A DNA stretch of 64,000 nt from CAVQOB01 sp963714325 (GCA_963714325.1 CAVQOB010000013.1:1-64000); one strand, 5' to 3'. Shown: positions 16,982-26,357, counted from the stretch's first letter. Translations and numbers: made by a program. The notes: a model not told the origin generated them from the letters alone.

Positions 16982-17862
16982 CAGTATGTCACCTTGCGTT
17001 CGATGAACTTGAACTGGACCGCCGTCAGCGCCACCACAATGGCAAGCAGGATCACCGACTGCGCCGCCGACCCACCGAGGTCCGCGCCGAGTTTGCCGTC
17101 GCTGTAGACCTTGTAGACCAGCGTCTCCGTCGCCTTCGCAGGCCCACCGCTGGTCATCACATCGATGATACCGAAGGTGTCGAAGAAGACGTAGACGACA
17201 TTGACCACCAGCAGGAAGAACGTCGTCGGTGACAACAGCGGAAACAGTATGGTCCAAAAGCGCCGCCCCGACTTCGCCCCATCGATTGCCGCCGCTTCGA
17301 TCACTGCCTTCGGTATCGCCTGGAGGCCTGCAAGAAAAAACAGAAAGTTGTAACTGATCTGCTTCCACACGGCCGCCAGCACGACCAGCGCCATCGCATG
17401 ATTGCCATTCAGCAGCGGGTTCCACGGGATCCCCCACGCCTGCAACCATCGCGCAACCAATCCCAGCGACGGCTGAAACATGAACAGCCACAGCACCCCC
17501 GCCACCGCCGGCGCGACCGCGTAAGGCCAGATCAGCAGCGTGCGATAGATCCCGCGGCCCTTGATGTGCTTATCCGCCTGCACTGCCAGGAACAGCGCAA
17601 TCGACAGCGACAGCGTCGCAACCAGAACGGAAAACACCAGCGTCGTGCCGAGCGCCTTGTAGTAGTCCGGGTTCTTGAACAGGTCGACATAGTTCTCGAA
17701 GCCGACAAAGCTCGTTTTCAGTCCGAACGCATCCTGCTGCAAAAATGACTGCCATACCGCCTGTGTCGCCGGCCAATAGAAGAACACAACAGTAATCACC
17801 AGCTGCGGCAACAGCAGCAGATAAGGCAGCAGCTTGTTCGGAAAAATCGCGCGCTTTTCCAT
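16981..17862 (-). CDS. ugpA: ABC transporter permease, UgpA-like
   Basis: This is a 293-residue permease with an N-terminal helix (LLPYLLLLPQLVITVVFFYW), the FVGFENYVDLF motif typical of MalF/UgpA permeases, and the EAA loop EAAAIDGAKSGRRFWTILFPLL. It partners with the downstream UgpE-like protein through a TGATG junction. The periplasmic binding protein that usually precedes it is missing: the 376 bp upstream hold no gene. Function in glycerol-3-phosphate or glycerophosphodiester uptake is inferred. Confidence 0.87.
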   Translation of the reverse strand: MEKRAIFPNKLLPYLLLLPQLVITVVFFYWPATQAVWQSFLQQDAFGLKTSFVGFENYVDLFKNPDYYKALGTTLVFSVLVATLSLSIALFLAVQADKHIKGRGIYRTLLIWPYAVAPAVAGVLWLFMFQPSLGLVARWLQAWGIPWNPLLNGNHAMALVVLAAVWKQISYNFLFFLAGLQAIPKAVIEAAAIDGAKSGRRFWTILFPLLSPTTFFLLVVNVVYVFFDTFGIIDVMTSGGPAKATETLVYKVYSDGKLGADLGGSAAQSVILLAIVVALTAVQFKFIERKVTY

Positions 17863-18238
17863 CTGTCAGATCGTTTCCCCACGGCGGACGTCGGCCGATG
17901 GCCGCGATTACTGATTCCGAACCTAACATGACGAGCCGTCCGGACAATCCCAAAGGCAAGGCCCGCCGTTGAATAGCCGGCCGTTTGACACGGAACCCGC
18001 CAGGACCTGTGGATGGACCGCGATCAGCGGCAGTTCATGAGCTAAAGATACCAAGTTTAACGCATGGTACCCTCGGTCGCAAATTCTCCGTCATAACCTC
18101 CGTCGCGCTGCAGCACATTAATTCTCGCAGCGCCGCAGGTGCAGCAGCTTGTGCATGAGGAGCGTCGTACAGTTGCCGCACCCACACCGCACGGCTTTTC
18201 TCCGGCGCCTTCGGATGCCCACAAGCATCCGGCGCTAG
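17863..18238. other. intergenic region without recognised gene
   Basis: These 376 bp lie between ugpA and the SDR gene. A short minus-strand frame (18057-18263) is rich in Cys, Ser and Arg, has no family character, and overlaps the SDR 3' end. It should contain the ugpAE promoter, but I could not assign one. Confidence 0.5.
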
Positions 18239-19012
18239 TCACCGTTCGGGAAACGGTATCCAATTGTAGAGATCGAGCCCGCCATCGACGGCGATGGTCG
18301 TGCCGGTGACGTAGGGCGTGAAGTGATCGGACAGCATGGCGATGGCTGTACGCGCCATATCGTCGGGGGTGCCGACGCGGCGCATCGGGATCTTGGCCTT
18401 GAAGACGTCGGTGATGTTGGCAGCACCTCCGCCCGGCACCGCGCCCGGCGCCAAGGCATTGACGCGGATGCCGTCGGGCCCGAGCGCGCGGGCGAGTTCC
18501 ATCACCAGCATGCGCATGCCTCCCTTGGCGGCGGAATAGTGCGGCAGGTTGCGCGGTGTGCCGGCGTGCAGCGATGTCAGATACAGCATGCGGCCGCGAA
18601 TGCCAGCCTTCAGCATGTCAGCAGCAATCTCGCGGCCGAGAAAAAAGCCCGAACGCAGGTTGGTATTCAACATCGAGTCGAAGGTCGTTTCATCGACGCT
18701 TTCGATGCGGTCCTTTTCGTGCCGTGGCGGCGATGCCGAGTGCACGAACATGTCGAGCGCCTTGCCTTCACGCGCTTTGGCCAGCAATTGTTTCCAGCCA
18801 TCGGCAGTCGAGAGGTCGCAAGTTATGATGTGCGCTTGGCCACCGCTGCCGGAGATGGCGGCCAACGTTTCGGCGTTGCGCTTGGGATCGATGTCGGCGA
18901 GCAGCACGTCAGCGCCTTCGCGGGCGAGCGCCATCGCAATGCCGCGCCCGATACTCGACGCCGAACCCGTGACCAGCGCGCGTTCGCCTTTAAAGAGACC
19001 AAGAGGCTGCAT
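18239..19012 (-). CDS. short-chain dehydrogenase/reductase
   Basis: This is a classical SDR of about 257 residues. The cofactor motif is the variant TGSASSIGRG, the active site has Ser in LTSLHAG and YSAAK, and ADIDPKRN after strand 2 suggests NAD preference over NADP. The C-terminal segment ends TGTTIAVDGGLDLYNWIPF, as in members of the 3-ketoacyl reductase-like group. The substrate is unknown. ATG 19012 (MQPLGLFKGERALVTG) fits the usual distance to strand 1; ATG 19042 or GTG 19054 would extend the N-terminus by 10-14 residues. Confidence 0.87.
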   Translation of the reverse strand: MQPLGLFKGERALVTGSASSIGRGIAMALAREGADVLLADIDPKRNAETLAAISGSGGQAHIITCDLSTADGWKQLLAKAREGKALDMFVHSASPPRHEKDRIESVDETTFDSMLNTNLRSGFFLGREIAADMLKAGIRGRMLYLTSLHAGTPRNLPHYSAAKGGMRMLVMELARALGPDGIRVNALAPGAVPGGGAANITDVFKAKIPMRRVGTPDDMARTAIAMLSDHFTPYVTGTTIAVDGGLDLYNWIPFPER

Positions 19013-19122
19013 GCGGGGGTTCCGTTCAATCTGTGACGCCATCGCATCAGGCACCGCGTTTAGCCGCCAACGAGATGAGGGTCAGCCCCTTGTTGGCAAG
19101 CTCAAGGTAAACCATACCCGCT

Positions 19123-20589
19123 TCAAATCCCAAGTTTCGCCTTCAGGATATCATTCACCACCTGCGGGTTGGCTTTGCCGCCGGACGACTTCATGACCTG
19201 GCCGACGAACCATCCGAGCATCGACGGCTTGGCTTTGACGGCTTCGACCTTGTCGGGGTTGGCTTTGATGATTTCGTCGACGGCTTTTTCGATGGCCCCC
19301 GTATCGGTCACCTGCTTCATGCCGCGCTTTTCAACGATCTCGACGGGATCACCACCTTCGGTCCAGAGAATTTCGAACAGGTCCTTGGCGATCTTGCCGG
19401 AGATGACATTGGAGCCGATCAGATCGACGAGACCGCCGAGCTGCTGGGCCGATACCGGCGACGCGGTGATGCCCTTGTCTTCCTTGTTCAAGCGGCCGAA
19501 CAACTCGTTGATCACCCAGTTGGCGGCGATCTTGCCATCACGATTCTTGGCGACCAGCTCAAAGTAATCCGCGTTCTCGCGCTCCGCCACCAGCACGGCG
19601 GAGTCATAGGGCGACAGACCATAGGCCCTGATAAACCGCGCGCGCTTTTCATCCGGCAACTCCGGCAGGCCCTTTTTCAAGCTCTCGACATAGGGCTGAT
19701 CAAACACCAGCGGCAGCAGATCGGGATCGGGGAAATAACGATAGTCATGCGCTTCTTCCTTGGAGCGCATCGAGCGTGTCTCGCCCTTCGTGGGATCGAA
19801 CAGCCGCGTCTCCTGATCGATTTTGCCGCCGTCCTCGATGATGTCGATCTGGCGGCGGGCCTCGACCTCGATCGCCTGACCGATGAAGCGGATCGAATTG
19901 ACGTTCTTGATCTCGCAGCGCGTACCGAGCGCCGCACCGGGCTTGCGCACGGAGACGTTGACGTCGGCGCGCAGGTTACCCTTCTCCATGTCGCCGTCGC
20001 AGGTGCCGAGATAGCGCAGGATCGTGCGCAGCTTCGTCACGTAGGCCTGCGCCTGCTTCGCCGAACGCATGTCCGGCTTCGAGACGATCTCCATCAGTGC
20101 CACGCCCGAACGGTTCAAGTCCACATAGGAGAATTCCGGGCTCTGGTCGTGGATCGATTTGCCGGCATCCTGCTCAAGGTGCAGCCGCTCGATGCCGACG
20201 GTCATGACGTCGCCGTCGGCGTCAATCTCGATCTGGCCCTCGCCGACGATCGGGTTCTTGTACTGGGAAATCTGATAGCCCTGCGGCAGGTCGGGATAGA
20301 AGTAGTTCTTGCGATCGAACACCGAGCGCAGGTTGATTTGCGCCTTGAGTTCAAGCCCCGTGCGGACCGCCTGCGCCACGCACGCCTCGTTGATCACGGG
20401 CAGCATGCCGGGCATCGCCGCATCGACCAGCGAGACGTGACTGTTCGGTTCGGCACCGAACGCCGTCGACGAGCCCGAGAACAGCTTCGACTGCGAGGCG
20501 ACCTGGGCGTGGACTTCGAGGCCGACGATGACTTCCCAGTCGCCGGTCCCGCCCTTGATCAGATTCGCATTTTTCGCGGCAGTCGCCAT
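19123..20589 (-). CDS. gatB: aspartyl/glutamyl-tRNA amidotransferase subunit B
   Basis: GatB is the kinase subunit of GatCAB, which converts Glu-tRNAGln or Asp-tRNAAsn to the amidated forms. The protein starts with MATAAKNANLIKGGTGDWEVIVGLEVHAQ (core motif WEVIVGLEVHAQ). It contains YPDLPQGYQISQYKNPI and DLNRSGVALMEIVS from the cradle domain, and ends in a YqeY-like tail domain (GQVMKSSGGKANPQ). Its length of 488 residues is normal. ATG 20589 is preferred to 20601. gatA and gatC are not in this window. Confidence 0.97.
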   Translation of the reverse strand: MATAAKNANLIKGGTGDWEVIVGLEVHAQVASQSKLFSGSSTAFGAEPNSHVSLVDAAMPGMLPVINEACVAQAVRTGLELKAQINLRSVFDRKNYFYPDLPQGYQISQYKNPIVGEGQIEIDADGDVMTVGIERLHLEQDAGKSIHDQSPEFSYVDLNRSGVALMEIVSKPDMRSAKQAQAYVTKLRTILRYLGTCDGDMEKGNLRADVNVSVRKPGAALGTRCEIKNVNSIRFIGQAIEVEARRQIDIIEDGGKIDQETRLFDPTKGETRSMRSKEEAHDYRYFPDPDLLPLVFDQPYVESLKKGLPELPDEKRARFIRAYGLSPYDSAVLVAERENADYFELVAKNRDGKIAANWVINELFGRLNKEDKGITASPVSAQQLGGLVDLIGSNVISGKIAKDLFEILWTEGGDPVEIVEKRGMKQVTDTGAIEKAVDEIIKANPDKVEAVKAKPSMLGWFVGQVMKSSGGKANPQVVNDILKAKLGI

Positions 20590-20647
20590 GACTATCCTCA
20601 AGCGTCAGTGTTCGTGACGCTTTGCCTATGGCGCAACGCGGCGCTGG

Positions 20648-21175
20648 TCAAGCGGCGACCGCCAACAGCGCCTTAAGATCGAGCCGATCGTTGCCCATGG
20701 CCAGCTCGCCAGATGCCGTCTGCGGCCATTGCTCGCGCGGCTTGTCCCAATAAAGCTCGACACCGTTCTCGTCGGGATCACGCAGATAAAGCGCCTCGCT
20801 GACGCCGTGATCCGCCGAACCATCAAGCGGGATGTTGGCCTCGATCAGGCGACGCAACGCATCGGCCAGCGCTGCCCGCGTCGGATAGAGGATGGCGGTG
20901 TGGAACAGGCCCGTCGTGCCATGCGGCGGCGGCTTGCCGCCTTTGCTCTCCCAGGTATTGAGCCCAATGTGATGGTGATAGCCGCCGGCGGCAATGAACG
21001 CCGCCTGCGCGCCAAAGCGCTGCTTGAGTTCGAATCCCAGCACGCCGCAGTAGAACGCCAGCGCCCGGTCGAGGTCAGCGACTTTCAGATGCACGTGGCC
21101 GATGCGCGTTCCCGGGTCCATCGCGCGCGGCGTCAGTTTGGGTTCGATCGACGGCAACATCTCGGTCATGTTCAT
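20648..21175 (-). CDS. VOC family protein (glyoxalase/extradiol dioxygenase-like)
   Basis: This is a 175-residue protein with two beta-alpha-beta-beta-beta modules. The likely metal ligands are in GHVHLKVADL, HHHIGLNTWES and GVELYWDKP, as in CatE-type catechol-2,3-dioxygenase-like proteins. The natural substrate cannot be inferred. ATG 21175 (MNMTEMLPSIEPKLTP) marks the start; the frame runs upstream only as overlap with the GNAT gene. It is on the same strand as gatB, 58 bp upstream of it. Confidence 0.87.
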   Translation of the reverse strand: MNMTEMLPSIEPKLTPRAMDPGTRIGHVHLKVADLDRALAFYCGVLGFELKQRFGAQAAFIAAGGYHHHIGLNTWESKGGKPPPHGTTGLFHTAILYPTRAALADALRRLIEANIPLDGSADHGVSEALYLRDPDENGVELYWDKPREQWPQTASGELAMGNDRLDLKALLAVAA

Positions 21176-21266
21176 AGGTTCCACATCGCTAGGCGTGAGT
21201 ACCCCATAGGCAACGATGGCGCTGCCGCCAAGGCCGCGATGGCCGGAACCGATCACGTTGTTGCGA

Positions 21267-22265
21267 TCAGGGCAGTGCTTTTTCCATGAACAGGCTGAGC
21301 GGGTCGGGCTTGTAGTCGCCGAACGGCGCGATCTCGGTGAAGCCGGCCTTGCGATAGAGCGCCAACGCTTCGGGCTGTGATATCCCCGTCTCCAACTGGA
21401 GCACGTGGCACCCGGCTTGGCGCGCGGCGAGTTCAAGCCGCTCCAGTAACCGGGCACCTAATCTCAGACCACGCGCCGTTGGGTCGACCCACATCCGCTT
21501 GATCTCGGCGCGGCCCTCGCCGGCGAGCAGGATTGCACCGCAGCCAACCGCTTGCGCATCGTGGCGGGCCACAAAAAATCGCACGTCCGGCTGCTGCAGC
21601 GCCGCGACATCGACGAGATGATTGCTTTCGGCCGGATAGAGCGAAGCCATGTAGGTGTCAGACGCCACGAGCAACGCCCGCACCTCCGGCTGATCGGGAT
21701 CTTCCAGCGCCAGTGTGACGTCGCCGCCAACGATCGGGGCTGCGTCGCCCGGCTGCGGTTTGCCGAGCTTGTCCCATTCGGCTGCTTCCTCATCGGAGAG
21801 AAATCCCTGGCCGATCTTATAAGCCGTCTTGATCAATCCGCCGGGAACCGCAACCGCCGCGTCGGTATAATCCCCGGCATAATCTTGAAACGGATCGACC
21901 TGGGTGAAGATCGGATCGGAGTGCCAGAGCTGGCCGAGTGCCTTCTGCCGAATGCTCTCGGGCACGCCGTTGGCCATGAAGCGGCTGTAGTCAGAGCCGT
22001 AGTCGAGTTTGCTGAAATCGACGTCGGCGAAGTCCTCCTCGGTGAGCGGCTTCGCGACCGAAGGCAAGTCATTGCGCGAATGCGACGCTGAATGATCGGC
22101 GCGGCGCGCCGCCGGATCGAGCGCGGCAACGTCCGTTTCACGGGTCGCGGCATCGCCATCGGGCACGACCTCACCGATGCCTGCGTCACCGGCCGGCGGG
22201 CCCTGCCGCACCTCGGTCTTGCGCCGTGACCAGCGCTGCAGGAATGTTTCGTCGCTCTCGCTCAT
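21267..22265 (-). CDS. DUF3306 domain fused to a GNAT acetyltransferase
   Basis: This is a 332-residue two-domain protein. Residues 1 to about 155 match DUF3306: the start SESDETFLQRWSRRK, then SRFMANGVPESIRQKALGQLW and HSDPIFTQVDPFQDYAGDY. That family travels with DUF3305 and formate-dehydrogenase-associated ferredoxins. Residues of about 175-332 form a complete GNAT fold with RMWVDPTARGLRLGARLL as acetyl-CoA loop and ALALYRKAGFTEI at the C-terminus. The DUF3305 gene ends 13 bp upstream. A fusion of these two domains is unusual, as far as I know. The acetyl acceptor is unknown. Confidence 0.88.
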   Translation of the reverse strand: MSESDETFLQRWSRRKTEVRQGPPAGDAGIGEVVPDGDAATRETDVAALDPAARRADHSASHSRNDLPSVAKPLTEEDFADVDFSKLDYGSDYSRFMANGVPESIRQKALGQLWHSDPIFTQVDPFQDYAGDYTDAAVAVPGGLIKTAYKIGQGFLSDEEAAEWDKLGKPQPGDAAPIVGGDVTLALEDPDQPEVRALLVASDTYMASLYPAESNHLVDVAALQQPDVRFFVARHDAQAVGCGAILLAGEGRAEIKRMWVDPTARGLRLGARLLERLELAARQAGCHVLQLETGISQPEALALYRKAGFTEIAPFGDYKPDPLSLFMEKALP

Positions 22266-22278
22266 GATCCAGCTTCGC

Positions 22279-22872
22279 TCACGCCTTTGGCTTCCGCTTG
22301 TCCTGCTCCCAGGCCCGCATACGCTCGCGCACCGCTTGCACCGGCTCCTGTCCGAATTTGTGTTCTTCCGTCACATGATGTTTCTGGCGCTGCCGCTTGA
22401 CGAAGGTTTCTTCCCTATGGTGCGTGACGATGAACGCCTCGACCAGTTCCAGCAGTGGTTCCGGCATCGCCACTTCGCCGATGATATCCGCCGGCGTGTG
22501 GCCGTAAGCTTCGACATCGTGCGCCGACGCTGTCAGCAGATGCGCGTGGATCGGTTCCTCGCCGCCATTGGCAGCGCCCTCGCGCAACACCACATAAATC
22601 GACGGCGACCCCGACTGGAGGTTGGCGATATAACCCGGCGTCTCGTTGCGATGCAGTTCGAGGTCGAGATTGGCGATATGGGCATGCACAAACGTGTCGC
22701 CGCGCCGCAACTCGCGCCAGCCATCGGTCAACGGCGGTGGATCGAGGAACACGCTGACGGCCCGCCAGATGTGATTCTGCCACGGACTATCCACCGCCTC
22801 ACGCGCCGCAACGACGCCGAGCGTGACATTGACCACCCGTCCCATGGCCGGCTCTGATGCGTCCGTCGTCAT
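22279..22872 (-). CDS. DUF3305 domain-containing protein
   Basis: This is a 197-residue protein of the DUF3305 family. It is recognisable by PWQNHIWRAVSVFLDPP, then PGYIANLQSGSPSIYVVLRE and the C-terminal EEHKFGQEPVQAVRERM. The family is associated with DUF3306 and poly-ferredoxin genes next to formate dehydrogenase loci in alphaproteobacteria, and its molecular role is undetermined. ATG 22872 has AAGGGA about 11 bases upstream. It is the first gene of the operon with the DUF3306-GNAT gene and is divergent from the 4Fe-4S gene across 137 bp. Confidence 0.88.
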   Translation of the reverse strand: MTTDASEPAMGRVVNVTLGVVAAREAVDSPWQNHIWRAVSVFLDPPPLTDGWRELRRGDTFVHAHIANLDLELHRNETPGYIANLQSGSPSIYVVLREGAANGGEEPIHAHLLTASAHDVEAYGHTPADIIGEVAMPEPLLELVEAFIVTHHREETFVKRQRQKHHVTEEHKFGQEPVQAVRERMRAWEQDKRKPKA

Positions 22873-23009
22873 TCCCAAGGTCCCTTAGACAGCAGAATAT
22901 CAGGCCACGACCGTACTCCGGACTTGGCAAGCCAGTCCATGACCCCATAGAAGCAATCACGAACCGGTTCGCGCCGCTACGCCCGAGCCCACCAAGGACA
23001 CCGTACACC

Positions 23010-25082
23010 ATGACCGTGAAACCCCGCCCGCGCCTCATGGTCTGCAATTGCCAGCGCACGATGACCATCGACGCCGATACACTCGCGGCGACCTTAGGCC
23101 TGGACACGGCGCCAGTCGTCCACACCGAACTCTGCCGCGCGCAGATTGGCGCCTACACGGACGCGCTGAAATCGGGCGCGGCGCTGCATGTCGCCTGTAC
23201 GCAGGAAGCGCCGCTGTTTCGCGAGGTCGCCGACGAACAAGGCCTCGCCGACGCGGGCCTGACCTTCACCAACATCCGCGAGCGCGCGGGATGGTGCGAC
23301 GCCAAGACGTCCGTTGCGCCGAAGATGGCAGCCTTGCTTGCTGAAGCCGGCTACGCGGCGGAGCCGGCGGGCAGCACGACGCTGACGACGCAAGGCATCT
23401 GTCTCGTCTATGGCCAAGGCCAGTTGGCGCTCGATACCGCCGCCGATTTGGCAAGCCGCTTGAGTGTCAGCGTGCTGTTGTCCGATCCCGGCGACGCGGT
23501 ACCGCCGAGCACCGCACTGGGCGCGATCGCCAAGGGCCGCATCCGCAAGGCATCAGGCCGGCTCGGCGCCTACGACATCGAGGTCGATGGCTACGCGGCG
23601 GCACTGCCATCGTCGCGCGCCGCCTTCGAATTCGCACTCGCCCGCAACGGCGCGCGCTCGACCTGCGACATCATCCTCGATCTCTCCGGCAACCCCGCGC
23701 TGTTCTCCGACAGCCAGCGCCGCGACGGCTACCTGCGCGTCGACCCGAACAATCCCTCAGCCATCGCCCGCGCGATGTTGCAGGCGACTGATCTCGTCGG
23801 CGAGTTCGAGAAGCCGCTCTATGTGACCTACGACAAGGGGATCTGCGCGCATGCGCGATCGGCGAAAATCGGCTGCACAAAATGCCTCGACGTCTGCCCG
23901 ACCGGCGCCATCAAGCCGGCCGGCGATCATGTCGCCATCGATCACAAGATCTGTGCGGGCTGCGGCACCTGCAGTGCGGTCTGCCCGACCGGCGCCGTCA
24001 CCTACGCCTACCCGAAGCCCGCCGACCTGATCGGCCGCATGCAGGTCCTGCTCGCGACCTATGCCAAGGCCGGCGGCCAGCGGCCGATCCTGCTGCTGCA
24101 TGATGAAATCCACGGCAGCCGGATGATCGCGGCGATCGCGCGACACGGACGCGGCCTGCCAGCGAACGTCTTGCCGCTGGCGTTGTTCTCGGTCGCCGAG
24201 GTTGGTCACGACGGGTTGGCGGCGGCGCTGGTCCTCGGCGCCGAACATGTCATCATTCTTGGTTCGCCTGCGCATGCGAGCGAGCGGGCCGCACTCGATG
24301 GCGAGATCGCGCTGCTGGCGTCGATGATGGGCGGGCTTGGATACGAGGGCGGGCGCGTGCACGTCATCAGTGCCGCCGACCCCGATATCGTTTCTGACGG
24401 CCTGGCTCAGCTTCTACCGGTCACGGCCATCCAGCCGGAAGCCTTCGTCGCCAAAGGCACCAAGCGCACCATCGCGCGGATGGTGCTGACGAAGTTGCAC
24501 GCCGCAGCACCCAAGCCCGTTGATCGCGTCGCGTTGCCGAAGGGCGCGCCATACGGACGCATCGCCATCAAGACCGAGGGCTGCACGCTCTGCCTCGCCT
24601 GTGTCGGCGCCTGCCCGGCGAATGCGCTCGCCGATCATCCCGAGCGACCCGAAGTGTCGTTCACCGATGCTGCCTGCGTGCAATGCGGGATCTGCGTCGC
24701 GACCTGTCCTGAAAATGTCATCACGCTGGAGCCCGGCTATGATTTCCGTGCGAGTGCATTGACGCCAAAAATCCTGAAGGCGGAGGAGCCGTTCCGCTGC
24801 GTCGCCTGCAACAAGCCGTTCGGCACCAAATCGACAATCAACAAGGTGATCGAGAAATTGAAGGGCCGCCACGCCATGTTCCAGAACGAGGCGCAGTTGC
24901 GTTTGATCCAGATGTGCGACACCTGCCGCGTCGTCGCCGTGTCGGAACAGGGCAACGATCCGATGAAGGTCGGCCAGCGCCCGCCCGTGCGGCGCACCGA
25001 GGACTATCTCGCCGAAGCCGAAGCGGAAGCCGAAAAAGCCAAAACCGCGAAGCCCAAAAAACCAGATGATTTTTTGAGTTGA
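23010..25082 (+). CDS. multi-cluster 4Fe-4S ferredoxin protein of the DUF3305/DUF3306 cluster
   Basis: This is a 690-residue cytoplasmic iron-sulfur protein. It has an N-terminal Cys-containing part (LMVCNCQRTM) and two pairs of 4Fe-4S motifs, CTKCLDVCPTGAI / CAGCGTCSAVCPTGAV and CTLCLACVGACPANAL / CVQCGICVATCPENVI. These are separated by a flavodoxin- or HdrA/MvhD-like region (HDEIHGSRMIAAIARHG). A late CVACNKPFG and CDTCR pair may bind another metal. ATG 23010 has AAGGA at 22994-22998. Proteins like this sit beside formate dehydrogenase genes and presumably pass electrons, but no dehydrogenase is in this window. Confidence 0.88.
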   Translation: MTVKPRPRLMVCNCQRTMTIDADTLAATLGLDTAPVVHTELCRAQIGAYTDALKSGAALHVACTQEAPLFREVADEQGLADAGLTFTNIRERAGWCDAKTSVAPKMAALLAEAGYAAEPAGSTTLTTQGICLVYGQGQLALDTAADLASRLSVSVLLSDPGDAVPPSTALGAIAKGRIRKASGRLGAYDIEVDGYAAALPSSRAAFEFALARNGARSTCDIILDLSGNPALFSDSQRRDGYLRVDPNNPSAIARAMLQATDLVGEFEKPLYVTYDKGICAHARSAKIGCTKCLDVCPTGAIKPAGDHVAIDHKICAGCGTCSAVCPTGAVTYAYPKPADLIGRMQVLLATYAKAGGQRPILLLHDEIHGSRMIAAIARHGRGLPANVLPLALFSVAEVGHDGLAAALVLGAEHVIILGSPAHASERAALDGEIALLASMMGGLGYEGGRVHVISAADPDIVSDGLAQLLPVTAIQPEAFVAKGTKRTIARMVLTKLHAAAPKPVDRVALPKGAPYGRIAIKTEGCTLCLACVGACPANALADHPERPEVSFTDAACVQCGICVATCPENVITLEPGYDFRASALTPKILKAEEPFRCVACNKPFGTKSTINKVIEKLKGRHAMFQNEAQLRLIQMCDTCRVVAVSEQGNDPMKVGQRPPVRRTEDYLAEAEAEAEKAKTAKPKKPDDFLS

Positions 25083-25425
25083 TGATCTTCCTTCGCCCCG
25101 CTGGCGGGGAGAAGGTGGCGAAGCCGGATGAGGGGCAGCCGTGTAGGGAATTTCACCGATTTGGTGATTCGCGCGCTAGGGCCTCTAGGAGCGTCGTACG
25201 TGCGTTAACGATGGGCTTGGCTAGGGGTACCCCTGACCTAATGGTAAACGCCAATCCTGAGCCATCCCAGGCGATTCTAGAGGGTGCTCCAGGGTTATCC
25301 CAACCTTGGATTGCAAATTTTGGCCAAATCGCGGGCTAGGCGTTGCCAGAGGTGCGCCCGCGCCCAGATTCCGCTATCACCAGACGTTTCTTAAATTCCG
25401 AACCAACAGGATCGCCATCGCCGCC
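25083..25425. other. intergenic region with a REP-like palindrome
   Basis: These 343 bp hold a REP-like sequence near 25094-25131 (CCCCGCTGGCGGGGAGAAGG followed by GGATGAGGGGC), related to the palindromes at 49340 and 56322. A plus-strand frame (25079-25339) runs through it but has no protein-like character. Confidence 0.55.
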
Positions 25426-26037
25426 ATGACACTCGACGCCGCACTCGCCTTCGCCCTCGGCATGACGCTGCTGGCGCTCGTTCCGGGCCCTGGTATCGCC
25501 ACGGTCGTGTCACGCACGCTTCATGGCGGCCGGATTGCGGGTTTCGCTGTAACCGCTGGGCTCGTCATCGGTGATTTCACGTTCCTGGGCCTAGCGATCC
25601 TTGGCCTCGCTAGCCTCGCCATGGCGATGGGGCCGGTATTTGAATTGGTGCGCTATGCTGGCGCTGCCTATCTCATCTGGCTGGGATGGCAGGCCTTCAC
25701 GACGCCGCCCCGCGCCTTCGATCTCAACGCCGCAACCCCGTCAGCGCCTTGGAAAGACACGCTGCTCGGCCTGCTGGTGACGCTCGGCAATCCGAAGCCG
25801 ATTTTCTTCTACAGCGCGCTGGTGCCAACGTTCCTTGACGTGACGACGGTCAGTTTCGCCGATTATATGATCCTCGCTGGCATCGTCGTCGTGGTCTCGA
25901 TCATCGTCCTTGGCGGCTACATCCTGCTGGCCGCACGTGCGCGCCATCTGCTGTCGTCACAGCAAGCGGTCAAGCGGCTCAATCAGATGACCGGTGGCAT
26001 TCTGATCGGCTCCGGCGTTATTGTGGCGACGCGCTAG
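25426..26037 (+). CDS. LysE family translocator
   Basis: This is a 203-residue membrane exporter of the LysE/RhtB family. The start ALAFALGMTLLALVPGPGIA carries the conserved PGP motif in helix 1, followed by GRIAGFAVTAGLVIGDF and LLVTLGNPKPIFFYSAL in the middle, with about six helices in all. Relatives export amino acids or homoserine lactones. ATG 25426 is chosen; the upstream part of the open frame covers a repeat-rich gap. It is monocistronic. Confidence 0.88.
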   Translation: MTLDAALAFALGMTLLALVPGPGIATVVSRTLHGGRIAGFAVTAGLVIGDFTFLGLAILGLASLAMAMGPVFELVRYAGAAYLIWLGWQAFTTPPRAFDLNAATPSAPWKDTLLGLLVTLGNPKPIFFYSALVPTFLDVTTVSFADYMILAGIVVVVSIIVLGGYILLAARARHLLSSQQAVKRLNQMTGGILIGSGVIVATR

Positions 26038-26080
26038 TACCCGCACCTAACGTTTGATACCCGCGATGCGCCGAAAAACA

Positions 26081-26244
26081 CCGTCATGGCCGCGCAGGCG
26101 GCCACCCAAGCAGGCTTCAGAAACAACAGATCAACCCATGTATTTCTGTATCATGTATTTCTGGATGTTGCAGTCAATGGCGCATGACTCAGAAACGTAA
26201 TTCGCGGAAACATGCTTGGGTGGCCGCCTGTGCGGCCATGACGG
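26081..26244. repeat. 164-bp element with 32-bp inverted repeat arms
   Basis: The arms at 26081-26112 (CCGTCATGGCCGCGCAGGCG...) and 26213-26244 are complementary with one mismatch, and enclose a 100-bp centre. The centre contains a 12-bp direct repeat CATGTATTTCTG (two copies, 15 bp apart, near 26138-26164). The GTCATGGCCG...CGGCCATGAC termini match those of the elements at 46252 and 48822. Confidence 0.8.
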
Positions 26245-26357
26245 AGAGTTTGTGAACGACAGTACCAAGCGTTGGACGAAGAACACTAGGGCCCACGCCG
26301 TCCCGCCGGGATCGCCCGCAGGCGAGTCGGATGCGCAATGCAAAGAGTCCCGACACC

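Noticed and set aside
18057..18263. Possible 68-codon gene downstream of ugpA
   Set aside because: Cys/Ser/Arg-rich composition, overlaps the SDR end, no ribosome site or homology-like motif.
25079..25339. Possible 86-codon gene after the ferredoxin gene
   Set aside because: It is formed by a REP-like palindrome and flanking non-coding DNA.
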